DNA from: Bacteroidota bacterium
GTDB lineage: Bacteria > Bacteroidota > Ignavibacteria > UBA10030 > SZUA-254
Direction of reading: 5' to 3'
Assembly (NCBI GenBank): GCA_004322375.1
Contig: SCUC01000710.1
Coordinates: 1-11,161 of the forward strand
Length of the DNA: 11,161 bases
Shown: positions 1-7,100 of the stretch, in pieces
How positions within the stretch are numbered: position 1 is the stretch's first letter
Layout of the letters: each line of letters starts with the position of its first letter
The notes under the pieces: generated by a model
Seen by the model: only the letters and a program-made list of their open reading frames with translations
Told to the model about the DNA's origin: nothing
Database searches by the model: none
Made by a program: the position numbers and the translations under genes

Positions 1-26
1 GTTCAAATTTGCAGGATGCTGATTGG

Positions 27-46
27 ATACCTGCCTTCGCAGGTAT
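27..46. repeat. Short perfect hairpin, intergenic palindrome
   Basis: The arms ATACCTGC (27-34) and GCAGGTAT (39-46) form a perfect 8-bp stem around a CTTC loop, followed by ATGACAA. It resembles the small palindromes with a trailing ATGACA that are scattered between genes in many bacteria. No T-run follows on the minus strand, so I do not call it the terminator of the acyltransferase gene. A similar hairpin with a CTT loop is at 8562-8578. Confidence 0.6.
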
Positions 47-77
47 GACAATACTACTTTTTTGGACAGTCTTGTTG

Positions 78-91
78 GGAATGACAAAGCC
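78..91. repeat. Direct repeat GGAATGACAAAGCC, copy 1
   Basis: An exact 14-bp copy lies at 778-791, exactly 700 bp away on the other side of the acyltransferase gene. A second motif, AATGTATCAAAA, is likewise found on both sides (151-162 and 760-771), but in the opposite order. A chance 14-bp match in a window of this size is not negligible; the two pairs around one gene make chance less likely. Confidence 0.5.
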
Positions 92-111
92 GTGTTTTAT
101 GAACTACATCA

Positions 112-146
112 AATTAGAATTTCGGTATTCGTATTTAGGATTTGAC
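112..146. repeat. Heptamer-register repeat tract, 5 units
   Basis: Five successive 7-bp units of the type AATTAGA, ATTTCGG, TATTCGT, ATTTAGG, ATTTGAC run without a phase break. The motif family (ATTTAGG) is the reverse complement of the AAATCC-type heptamers at 800-849 and 9321-9355, so the tracts on the two sides of the acyltransferase gene are in opposite orientation. This gap downstream of the acyltransferase gene has no convincing gene. Confidence 0.45.
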
Positions 147-176
147 AGGTAATGTATCAAAAAATCGAAAGAAAAA

Positions 177-761
177 CTAACGGCTCATATCGGTGTTGAA
201 GAAGGGGAAATAGACTACCTTGTAATCGAGATTTTGCGGGCGGTCTCCGATTTTCTTTGCGGGGACTCCACCGACAATCGTGTAGGGAGGCACGTCTTTC
301 GTTACAACACTTCCGGCGGCGACAATACATCCTTTGGAAAGCGTCACTCCCGGCATAATCATTGCGCGCGCGCCTATCCAGACATAATCTTCGATGACTA
401 CTTTTTTTCCTACGGTAACGAACTCCGGGCTTTGCGAATCGTGCGAGAGCGAAATGATATACACCTCCGGCGAAATGCTGACGCTGTTGCCGATAGTTAT
501 TCCCACCCTACCGTCTAAATAGCACTTGCGGTTGATTGCTGTGTAATTCCCGATAGTGATATTTCGTCCGGTGAGAAAGCACCCCATATGGATAGAGCTT
601 TTCGTCCCGATGGGAATTCGAAACGCCCTTCTCACATACGCATGGCGAATCCAATAAAACGGGATATTGGTAACGGCTGCATTATAGAGATAATACAACA
701 CCGCCCCGAAATATTTATAAACCTTTGTGAACATACTGCATTGAGTGAAATGGCATACCAA
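177..761 (-). CDS. Left-handed beta-helix acyltransferase (maltose/galactoside O-acetyltransferase-like)
   Basis: This is a predicted CoA-dependent acyltransferase, probably an O-acetyltransferase acting on a sugar of the surface polysaccharide. Hexapeptide-repeat beta-helix coils fill residues about 51-172 (ITIGNYTAINR, ITIGNSVSISP, VVIEDYVWIGARAMIMPGV, CIVAAGSVVTKDV). SHD at 106-108 supplies the probable catalytic histidine (His107), and VGGVPAKKI (163-171) replaces the usual GNPAK closing motif. The 194-residue length fits the family. The longest frame starts at 761, but a second ATG at 734 begins MFTKVYKYFG. A candidate promoter whose -10 box overlaps 760-765 would make 734 the real start, since the first nine residues look like read-through of upstream repeat DNA. 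Neither start has a clear Shine-Dalgarno. The gene follows the T9SS cargo gene but is separated from it by a terminator. Acceptor substrate unknown. Confidence 0.88.
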   Translation of the reverse strand: MVCHFTQCSMFTKVYKYFGAVLYYLYNAAVTNIPFYWIRHAYVRRAFRIPIGTKSSIHMGCFLTGRNITIGNYTAINRKCYLDGRVGITIGNSVSISPEVYIISLSHDSQSPEFVTVGKKVVIEDYVWIGARAMIMPGVTLSKGCIVAAGSVVTKDVPPYTIVGGVPAKKIGDRPQNLDYKVVYFPFFNTDMSR

Positions 762-787
762 TGTATCAAAATGTTATGGAATGACAA
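760..787 (-). promoter_or_regulatory. Candidate promoter of the acyltransferase gene
   Basis: On the minus strand TTGTCA (787-782) and TACATT (765-760) are separated by 16 bp, giving 5/6 and 4/6 matches to a sigma70-type promoter. Each box lies inside one of the two motifs repeated on the far side of the gene (GGAATGACAAAGCC and AATGTATCAAAA). Transcription would begin near 753, which supports translation from the ATG at 734. Call based on pattern only. Confidence 0.3.
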
Positions 788-791
788 AGCC
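778..791. repeat. Direct repeat GGAATGACAAAGCC, copy 2
   Basis: Exact copy of the 14-mer at 78-91. Here its complement carries the candidate -35 box of the acyltransferase gene. The companion motif AATGTATCAAAA lies at 760-771. Confidence 0.5.
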
Positions 792-799
792 CGCGAAAC

Positions 800-849
800 A
801 AATTCTAATTTTCAAACATCAATATCCAAATAAAATCCAATATCCAACC
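800..849. repeat. Heptamer-register repeat tract, AAATTCT/AATATCC type
   Basis: Units such as AAATTCT, AATTTTC, AAACATC and AATATCC follow each other at 7-bp steps from 800 to 827; after a 4-bp phase break at 828 the pattern resumes with AAAATCC and AATATCC. The same motif family appears at 9321-9355. The tract lies in the gap between the terminator of the T9SS cargo gene and the acyltransferase gene. Confidence 0.5.
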
Positions 850-855
850 TTTAAT

Positions 856-888
856 AAAAAAAGCCGATTCAAAAGAACCGGCTTTTTT
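856..888 (-). terminator. Rho-independent terminator of the T9SS cargo gene
   Basis: Arms 857-870 and 875-888 pair over 14 positions with one A-C mismatch around an AAAA loop; the core is GCCG/CGGC. Read on the minus strand the hairpin is followed by an uninterrupted T-run (862-856), 60 nt after the stop codon of the LamG-domain gene. The A/T arms are symmetric, so it could also work on the plus strand. It isolates the acyltransferase gene from the transcript upstream. Confidence 0.85.
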
Positions 889-902
889 ACTTTTTAATTT
901 TT
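883..902. repeat. 20-bp A/T repeat, copy 1 (downstream of T9SS cargo gene)
   Basis: TTTTTTACTTTTTAATTTTT occurs here and, exactly, at 8682-8701 across the rfbC stop codon. A split version surrounds the inserted element at the end of rfbD. Here its left end doubles as one arm of the terminator hairpin. Confidence 0.6.
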
Positions 903-910
903 TCCTTTCC

Positions 911-928
911 GTCCTGCTCAAGCGGGAC
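911..928. repeat. Short hairpin after the T9SS cargo stop codon
   Basis: GTCCTGC (911-917) pairs with GCGGGAC (922-928) around a TCAA loop with one T-G wobble on one strand. The following bases up to 945 (CGAGACTCGC...CAGCGG) are related in inverted form to 7203-7230 (CCGCTGTAGCGAGACTCGTC), suggesting a dispersed small palindromic element. Confidence 0.4.
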
Positions 929-947
929 GAGACTCGCTTTCAGCGGT

Positions 948-3900
948 TTACTTGATGAGAAGCATCTTCTGCACAGCAGAGTACGTTCCGGCAGTCAAGC
1001 GATATAAATAGACTCCGCTGGAAAGTCCGCTCGCATCGAACGGAACGGATTTGTAGCCCGGCTCCTGATTCCCATCAACAAGCGTTGCCACTTCTTCTCC
1101 GAGAACGTTATATATTTTTAACGTAACATAACCGGAAACAGGCAACTGATACTTCAACACTGTCGTCGGGTTGAATGGATTAGGATAGTTTTGCGAGAGA
1201 GCGTACTCGGTCGGGATGCCGGTCTCATCGCCGATGCCCAGCACAACCATCGCTTCCGAGCGGGAAGGTTGCTTGCTTTCGTTGCCGTTTGAATCAACCG
1301 TTGTGATGGCATAGTAATATCGCACGCTGTTCGTTACGTTGTAATCCGTATAGTACCTGCTGTAAACTGTTGCGACAAAATTATCAGCCGAAGGAGTAAA
1401 GTCTTCAACCGTTGAGCGGTATAATTTATATGCCCACACATCGGGGTCTGCCGGAGCCATCCAGCTTAACGAGATACGGCTCACCAACGCTTCTGCATAA
1501 AACGAGGCGGGCGCGTATGGGTAAACGTTATCCATCGAGTAGCCACTATCCGCGTCGGAGAAGAAAAACTCTCCCGTTGTGGTATGCGCGGCGATGCGGA
1601 AGGTCGTCCAATGCTCCTGATAATATGATGTATTGTAAAGAGTCGCCGTTACAATGGCATATTTATTAAACTGCACGGCGGGAAGCGTTGTAACAAAATC
1701 CCACAGCTCTCCCCCATCAACCATCATTGTTCGCTCACCGAGAGGAACGATAGCTCTATTGGGATAATCGTGAGGAAGACGCATAACACTTTGCGGCTCA
1801 TTCTCTATATCATCCACCTTGCGCCAGACGCTGTACTCGTTCACCTTTAACGATTCAGTGGGATTATCGTACATGCTGGGATACCAGATGATGCGAACCA
1901 ATCTCCCCTGGTCATTGGGAATATCCGAAACAGAAGTAATAACAGGTTGCGGGTAGAGTTGATATGAAAATCCGGTAACATGCACTGTTGCCGCGGCAAG
2001 CGTTGAATCCGTTGGAGCGAAGGTAACAAGCGCCGTATCAGCCCCAGTTTCCGTTGGGGAGTAAGTAACATTCACTACCTGCTCGCCGCGAGGGGGAAGC
2101 ACGAAGGATGTCTGGTCAACGGTTATTTCAGGATTTGAGCCATCATGCACATCAACAGCAACGGTATCCGTGAACGAAATGTTTGTTACCGTAACCTGCC
2201 GGGTTTGTGTCTGCCCGACAAGAACCTCATCGAAGGAGAGCGCGCCTGTTGAGGCAGCGATGCCCATGAGATTAAACTCGCTCGGGTCACGCTCGACTTT
2301 GGAGATACGGAGCTCATCAATGATGCCGGGGAATTCGCGTACTCCGTATCCGCCTACTGCTCGTCCACCGTAGTTTGTGCCAATATAAAAATTAGGCGTG
2401 CTGGAATATTGTATCGGATAATCATACACTGTGCTGTCGGTCAAAATACCGTTGACATACGTTTTAAGATAGGTTGTCGAGTCAACCCGATTATACACCT
2501 GCGCAACGTGATAGTAGGTTTTTGCCATGGTGATGGGAGAATAACCTGAATACAACGTGCCATAGTTTGACCGATACTCAAAGACCAACCCTGAATCCTG
2601 CAACAAATAGAGTTGGTAGCCACCCCAGGGACTTGAACCCAGATTAGAGATGATTACAGCATATTTATTTCCTGAGTAGTAATCATCAAATTCTAACCCA
2701 TCCAAATTAATCCACGCTTCGATGGTAAATTCATCCTGCGGTTTCAGCGATGCAGAATTAGCGACTTTAACATACGAGCTGTACCCATCGAAATGCAATG
2801 CTTTTCCCTGCTTGCCTTCAACCCATTCGGCATTGTAGATTGTGCCGTCGTTGGCGTAGAGCGAACCATCATAGAGCATATTGCCTGCGCCTTCATCGAA
2901 ATGCCAATCGGCGACGATGTTGGTATCCATGCCGGCTGTATATCCTCTGCCCGAAAGCCGAACCTCAGTTACCTCTATATCTGAATTTTGCACGGCAATG
3001 CTCAACTGCGCAACATCCACGCCCGCGCCCGTAGGAGCGTATGTAACATCTAAAAGCAATGAATCCTGCGGGAGGATTGGCGTGAGCGCGCCGGAATAGG
3101 TGAACTCGCTATTCGAGATTAAAATGCTGTCAATGCTCATCGTATCCGAATCGGAAGTATTAAAGAGCTTGAGCTGCTTTGTTAAGCTCTGTCCCGCCTC
3201 AACAAACCCGAAATCCAAATTTCCCGGTACTGCCGCAAGATACGAGTACATAAACTCGCTCGGGTCGCGAGCAACTTTGGAGATGCGGATTTCATCTATG
3301 ATGCCCTTAAATTCTCTTATACCATCTCCACCTACAGCCAGACCACCGCTATTGGTTCCAATGTATAAATAAGGAGTACTTGAATACTGAATTGGCTCCG
3401 AATGAACAGTGCTATCTTTCAGTTGTCCATCAAGATATGTTTTCAGTACTGTAACTGAATCACTACCTAATTTCTTACGTTGAAAAACCTGAGCTACATG
3501 ATAAAATCGCTTAGCTTCAGTTATCTCGACCCCATCAGAAAAATTGCTGTTCCCATTATTTGCACGATAATTAAATGTTAAACCATATCCATTATGATAA
3601 CCGAAAAAAAATCCACCACCATAAGGATAAGGTCCTAAATTATCAACTATTGTTCGTGTTTTATCCCAATGCCGAGGATCATCTGGAAAACCAAGTGTAT
3701 CAAGAAATATCCACGCCTCTAAAGTAAATTCCTGATATTGTTTTAAGGATGTGGAATTAATAACTTTAACATAGGAAGTTAGCCCGTCAAAATATAGAGC
3801 CTTGCCATATTTTCCCTCAACCCAGCTGGTATTACCGTAGATTGTTCCATCGTTGTGATAAGGAGAAAGGTCATGCAAGACGTTACCGGAATTTTCATTA

Positions 3901-4007
3901 AAATTCCACAACGCCACCGTATTACTATCTACAATGACTTGAGCATTGAGAGATATAATAGCAACTAAAAAAAAGAGAACGAAAATTGAAAACAATATGC
4001 TTTTCAT
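948..4007 (-). CDS. Secreted LamG/Ig-like/FN3 protein with T9SS type A sorting domain
   Basis: Predicted type IX secretion cargo exposed at the cell surface or released. Residues 1-23 are a signal peptide (hydrophobic core, ...LNAQ). Residues about 28-252 and 363-578 are two LamG/concanavalin-like jelly-roll domains; each is followed by an Ig-like beta-sandwich of the ASPM/HYDIN kind (about 258-356 and 583-682). Two fibronectin-III-like segments follow (about 688-815 and 830-922), then the sorting domain (about 930-1019) with NYPNPFNPTT, the KIYNVLGEEV strand and a C-terminal KMLLIK. LamG-Ig is a tandem duplication: IQYSSTP recurs at 206 and 532, and RISKV.RDPSEF at 241 and 567. The start is supported by GAGG (4018-4015) 7 nt upstream and by the signal peptide. 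It has its own candidate promoter and a terminator, so it is probably monocistronic. The LamG domains suggest glycan or protein binding; the ligand is unknown. The first LamG is more AT-rich than the rest. Confidence 0.93.
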   Translation of the reverse strand: MKSILFSIFVLFFLVAIISLNAQVIVDSNTVALWNFNENSGNVLHDLSPYHNDGTIYGNTSWVEGKYGKALYFDGLTSYVKVINSTSLKQYQEFTLEAWIFLDTLGFPDDPRHWDKTRTIVDNLGPYPYGGGFFFGYHNGYGLTFNYRANNGNSNFSDGVEITEAKRFYHVAQVFQRKKLGSDSVTVLKTYLDGQLKDSTVHSEPIQYSSTPYLYIGTNSGGLAVGGDGIREFKGIIDEIRISKVARDPSEFMYSYLAAVPGNLDFGFVEAGQSLTKQLKLFNTSDSDTMSIDSILISNSEFTYSGALTPILPQDSLLLDVTYAPTGAGVDVAQLSIAVQNSDIEVTEVRLSGRGYTAGMDTNIVADWHFDEGAGNMLYDGSLYANDGTIYNAEWVEGKQGKALHFDGYSSYVKVANSASLKPQDEFTIEAWINLDGLEFDDYYSGNKYAVIISNLGSSPWGGYQLYLLQDSGLVFEYRSNYGTLYSGYSPITMAKTYYHVAQVYNRVDSTTYLKTYVNGILTDSTVYDYPIQYSSTPNFYIGTNYGGRAVGGYGVREFPGIIDELRISKVERDPSEFNLMGIAASTGALSFDEVLVGQTQTRQVTVTNISFTDTVAVDVHDGSNPEITVDQTSFVLPPRGEQVVNVTYSPTETGADTALVTFAPTDSTLAAATVHVTGFSYQLYPQPVITSVSDIPNDQGRLVRIIWYPSMYDNPTESLKVNEYSVWRKVDDIENEPQSVMRLPHDYPNRAIVPLGERTMMVDGGELWDFVTTLPAVQFNKYAIVTATLYNTSYYQEHWTTFRIAAHTTTGEFFFSDADSGYSMDNVYPYAPASFYAEALVSRISLSWMAPADPDVWAYKLYRSTVEDFTPSADNFVATVYSRYYTDYNVTNSVRYYYAITTVDSNGNESKQPSRSEAMVVLGIGDETGIPTEYALSQNYPNPFNPTTVLKYQLPVSGYVTLKIYNVLGEEVATLVDGNQEPGYKSVPFDASGLSSGVYLYRLTAGTYSAVQKMLLIK

Positions 4008-4107
4008 AGTACAGCCTCATATAAATTGAAAAATAATTTAATTACAGCGTAATCAAAAATCTATTACAATGAAAAGAACGAAGAGTTACCTCTGATGCCT
4101 TGAAATT

Positions 4108-4136
4108 ATTGTAGCTAAAATTACTTGTAAAAGCAA
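4108..4136 (-). promoter_or_regulatory. Candidate promoter of the T9SS cargo gene
   Basis: On the minus strand TTGCTT (4136-4131), a 17-bp spacer and TACAAT (4113-4108) resemble a sigma70 promoter (-10 box 5/6, -35 box 3/6). Transcription would start near 4101, leaving a leader of about 94 nt before the start codon at 4007. Confidence 0.42.
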
Positions 4137-4155
4137 ATTTTTAAGAAAAATAGAA

Positions 4156-4854
4156 TTATTTCGACCGGACTATTTCAAAGACAATTTGTTTACGGTCTTC
4201 GAATGGTCTATTGGATAACATAGCCCTTGCCTTAGCTATTGGTATTCTCCAAAGAGGTCTGCCCCATGCCCCAGGGCAACGAAATATGTAGGTTTTAATT
4301 TTTATTCCATCTTTTTTTAATGGGTCAAAAGTATGCTCATCAAAAGTCGCAACATGCCATAAACCCATTTTGGGATTCAATCGTTCGCCGTTGTTAAGTT
4401 CCATATAGGGAACCATTATATATACGTTAGGAGCCAACGTTGTAAGGTAGCTAACCATCTCAACATGGTTTTCGATATGTTCAATAACGTTGGAACAGAA
4501 AATAACGTCGAATTTACGGTCAATTTCATGGATTGAGGATTGAAAAAATGACGCGTAGGCTCCATGTTCTTTCTGACAGCGACGAACAGCGTGTGAAGAA
4601 ACATCGCAACCCCAGAGACGCGCTTGAGGATATGCCTTATGTAATAATGGCATCGAATCACCCAATGCGCACCCAATATCGATCAATGTAAATTCATCTA
4701 CAATCGGAATATGAACATTTTTAATAAAATACTTAGTAATTCTTCTACCAATTAATCGCCCTCCCTGATTTTCCCATTTTCCATTTTCTATAAAATGATC
4801 ATCTATCTCAATAGGACGGTTAGGGTTCTCTGGGCTTAATACAAGTTGAGGCAT
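4156..4854 (-). CDS. Class I SAM-dependent methyltransferase (first of two)
   Basis: A Rossmann-fold methyltransferase of 232 residues. The SAM-binding glycine motif is IDIGCALGDS (58-67), the acidic ribose-binding position is in GCDVS (82-86), and the post-II/III motif is FDVIFCSNVIEHIEN (115-129), typical of methyltransf_11/23-type enzymes. The C-terminal third (from about 145) is not one I can assign. The start is supported by AAGGGA (4868-4863) 8 nt upstream of the ATG. The context, at the end of a rhamnose/flippase cluster, suggests O-methylation of a polysaccharide sugar or of its terminal residue; this is inference. The gene is strongly AT-rich (single 60-bp lines down to about 22% GC) compared with the wecB-rfbD side, consistent with a different origin. 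Confidence 0.9.
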   Translation of the reverse strand: MPQLVLSPENPNRPIEIDDHFIENGKWENQGGRLIGRRITKYFIKNVHIPIVDEFTLIDIGCALGDSMPLLHKAYPQARLWGCDVSSHAVRRCQKEHGAYASFFQSSIHEIDRKFDVIFCSNVIEHIENHVEMVSYLTTLAPNVYIMVPYMELNNGERLNPKMGLWHVATFDEHTFDPLKKDGIKIKTYIFRCPGAWGRPLWRIPIAKARAMLSNRPFEDRKQIVFEIVRSK

Positions 4855-4889
4855 AAAATATTTCCCTTATACTTATAACGAAAAACGTA

Positions 4890-4917
4890 TTTATATCTAA
4901 AAAGAATAATATGGCAA
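4890..4917 (-). promoter_or_regulatory. Candidate promoter of the distal methyltransferase gene
   Basis: TTGCCA (4917-4912), a 16-bp spacer and TATAAA (4895-4890) on the minus strand each match the sigma70 consensus at 5 of 6 positions. The predicted transcript would start near 4883, about 28 nt before the start codon. The 148-bp gap is very AT-rich, so fortuitous matches are easy; a competing pair (TTGTAA/TATTAT, 17-bp spacer) overlaps it. Confidence 0.4.
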
Positions 4918-5002
4918 TTTATTTGATGTTACAATTATTATAAATAACCATAACACAAAATAGACATTTAACTGAATAATTCATTGTTACAATAATACAC
5001 AA

Positions 5003-5713
5003 TTATGTAAAAAGTTTATTATACCGCTCATCTGGAACATAATAATTAAAATTCGGTTTGCCGAAAACATGAAGAGGTTTTCTAACAACCACATAGCAAG
5101 CCCAACCTATTGCGCCGCGGCAACTTAGCTCTAACAGTTTTCCATTTTTAGTTATCAGGGCTTGAAGCAATCTGAAGGGGAAGAGAAGACGATGTCCAAT
5201 TGAAACGATATAATCAGTTTTTAACGGTTCACATGAATAATATTTCGACAGCCTGTGAAATGCCTGAGGCGTCCAGGGGCGCGTTGAATGTGTCGGGTCA
5301 TCGTAAAACGAGAGACTAAAAAACATATCTCTCTGAAACGGCATGCTCGGCAGCCATAATGACCGTTCTGACGGCGCTTCTATATACATTAATCCTCCCG
5401 GCTTACAAACTCTTGCACATTCGCCAAAAAAATCTATCGGATGAGTGAGATGTTCGATGATATGGCTCGCGACGACTACATCGAACGAATCATCATCAAA
5501 TGGTATTGGTTCACGGTTAAGGTCTGCTTTTCTAAAAACGAACCCGGGGGGCATAGGCGGGTCTATCTGGCAATAATCAACTCCGGAATGTTTCAGTGTA
5601 GTACATCCTAAACTTTCTGCAAGCTTCGCCTGCACAAATCCAAAGCATCCAACATCCAATACTGTTCCGTCGGGCTTTAAACCTCTGTAAATTTTTTCTA
5701 ATTCTGACTGCAT
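5003..5713 (-). CDS. Class I SAM-dependent methyltransferase (second, methyltransf_11 type)
   Basis: A 236-residue methyltransferase with VLDVGCFGFVQ (18-28) as SAM motif I, GVDY (44-47) as the acidic loop, and FDDDSFDVVVASHIIEHL (72-89) followed by a CKPGG turn (103-107), the classic arrangement of the methyltransf_11 family. It begins 45 bp after the flippase stop and is likely co-transcribed with it. No Shine-Dalgarno is evident. It shares only the generic fold motifs with the neighbouring methyltransferase, so the pair is not a recent duplication. The partner substrate is probably a sugar or lipid-linked intermediate of the same polysaccharide; the sequence alone does not show which. Confidence 0.9.
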   Translation of the reverse strand: MQSELEKIYRGLKPDGTVLDVGCFGFVQAKLAESLGCTTLKHSGVDYCQIDPPMPPGFVFRKADLNREPIPFDDDSFDVVVASHIIEHLTHPIDFFGECARVCKPGGLMYIEAPSERSLWLPSMPFQRDMFFSLSFYDDPTHSTRPWTPQAFHRLSKYYSCEPLKTDYIVSIGHRLLFPFRLLQALITKNGKLLELSCRGAIGWACYVVVRKPLHVFGKPNFNYYVPDERYNKLFT

Positions 5714-5758
5714 GATTTTCGAATTGTTATGTAAATATGTTGAAGAACCTTGGTTTGT

Positions 5759-7090
5759 TTATTTCGGTATTTTATATGACGAAATGTATTCTCTGATAAA
5801 CATCCATGCATCCTGCACCCTTGTAAAAACGTTAAGCACATCTACATTAAAATATCGTATTACATAATATACAAGTACGATAGCTCCCAACAAATTTGTC
5901 GTTATCAACGCTATAGCTCCCCCGGCAATGCCATATCCGTTTACAAAGAGCCAATAAAAAACAACCGAGATGCCGATAAGGAACAATCCAAGATAAAATC
6001 CTATTTTTGCTTTTCCAAGTCCTACGATTGCCGCGCCCGGAACCGTAAGCCACGGAACAATCAATGCCAAAAAGGAGAAAATCCTCAGGGCATCCGCTCC
6101 TTCGTCATATTTTCCCTTAAATAATATGTGCATGATTGGCTCGGGAAAAATCATCAACAGTAAAAACAAAGGAACTAATATTAACGAAGAAAACGAAATC
6201 GCTTTTTCGAGAATGATTTTAATCTCATCCTTTTTCTCAAGCGCAATATACTTTGAGACAACCGGAATGATGAACATTTGAATCACCTGTGAAACGATAT
6301 CAAACACACGCGTGAACGTCTTTGCCGCATTATAGGCGGCGAGCGCGACAATCCCGGCAATGCTTGATACAAAAAACACATCCATCTGAGAATAGACCAT
6401 GTACGTTGCGCTTGCCCCAAAGCTGTACTTGCCAAAATCCCACATCTTCCCGAACGCTTCTTTGTGAACCGAAAGCCGGACGCTCATGGAACCTCGTGTG
6501 AGAGGGATGGCAAGGAGAGTCGAGCCTGCCTGCGCAATGATGTTAATAATGATGACGTCCGACGCAGTGGAAAAAATGCGCATCTGCTGCGCGACAACCA
6601 TGAGCAGCAGCGCGCCGAGGAAATAGACGGCGTCAATCCAGAAAATGCGCTGCACGCTGTAGGTCGCCTGCAGCAGGCTGATGGCGAAGGTGCGGTAGAG
6701 CGAGGTGAGAAACAGCAACGGCAGGTATCCAATGAGCGCGCCGAGGTTCGCCTCCCCGCTTTTATCGAGCAGGGGAACAATGAACGGCTGGAAGAGAAAC
6801 ATCGCCGCGGAAACAAGCACGTAAAAGAGCGCGCTGAAGACAAGGCTCGCGACAATATAGGGTCCGTTCTCTTTGGTCTCCGCCGCGAACTTGGTCAGAG
6901 GCTGGAGCGCGAGCGCGGTGCAAAACGCGGTCGCCATCGTGAAGACAGTCTGGATCAGCACGAACGAGCCGAACTCTTTTTCCGGCAGCACCCGCACGAC
7001 GAGGAAGATAAATCCCACCCCGTACATCGCCGGCAGCGACTTATCCGCAAACGCCCACATCCCTTTTCCTATGTGCTTTCCGAATTCCAT
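5759..7090 (-). CDS. Polysaccharide flippase (Wzx/oligosaccharide flippase family)
   Basis: A 443-residue integral membrane protein of the MATE-like MOP superfamily that would move the undecaprenyl-linked repeat unit across the inner membrane. The opening GKGMWAFADKSLPAMYGVGFIF and the fold of about 12 hydrophobic spans in two halves (roughly residues 11-198 and 220-412, joined by the loop around SVRLSVHKEAFGKMWDFGKY) match the family; the length is normal. The start codon at 7090 is preceded by AGAAG and by an array of CAGGAAA heptamers. Codons for residues 1-207 are about 60% GC while the rest is about 40% GC, a sharp change near 6450 that coincides with the interdomain loop. Neighbouring rfbC/rfbD indicate a rhamnose-containing substrate. 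Assignment to flippase rather than another exporter of the superfamily rests on family features plus context. Confidence 0.92.
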   Translation of the reverse strand: MEFGKHIGKGMWAFADKSLPAMYGVGFIFLVVRVLPEKEFGSFVLIQTVFTMATAFCTALALQPLTKFAAETKENGPYIVASLVFSALFYVLVSAAMFLFQPFIVPLLDKSGEANLGALIGYLPLLFLTSLYRTFAISLLQATYSVQRIFWIDAVYFLGALLLMVVAQQMRIFSTASDVIIINIIAQAGSTLLAIPLTRGSMSVRLSVHKEAFGKMWDFGKYSFGASATYMVYSQMDVFFVSSIAGIVALAAYNAAKTFTRVFDIVSQVIQMFIIPVVSKYIALEKKDEIKIILEKAISFSSLILVPLFLLLMIFPEPIMHILFKGKYDEGADALRIFSFLALIVPWLTVPGAAIVGLGKAKIGFYLGLFLIGISVVFYWLFVNGYGIAGGAIALITTNLLGAIVLVYYVIRYFNVDVLNVFTRVQDAWMFIREYISSYKIPK

Positions 7091-7100
7091 ATTTCTTCTA

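Noticed and set aside
27..46. Terminator of the acyltransferase gene
   Set aside because: The hairpin is good, but on the minus strand it is followed by CCAATCAGC and not a T-run, and it lies 130 bp beyond the stop.
4156..5713. The two methyltransferases as a tandem duplication
   Set aside because: They share only the generic SAM-fold motifs (DxGC, IEH); flanking residues and C-terminal regions do not align.
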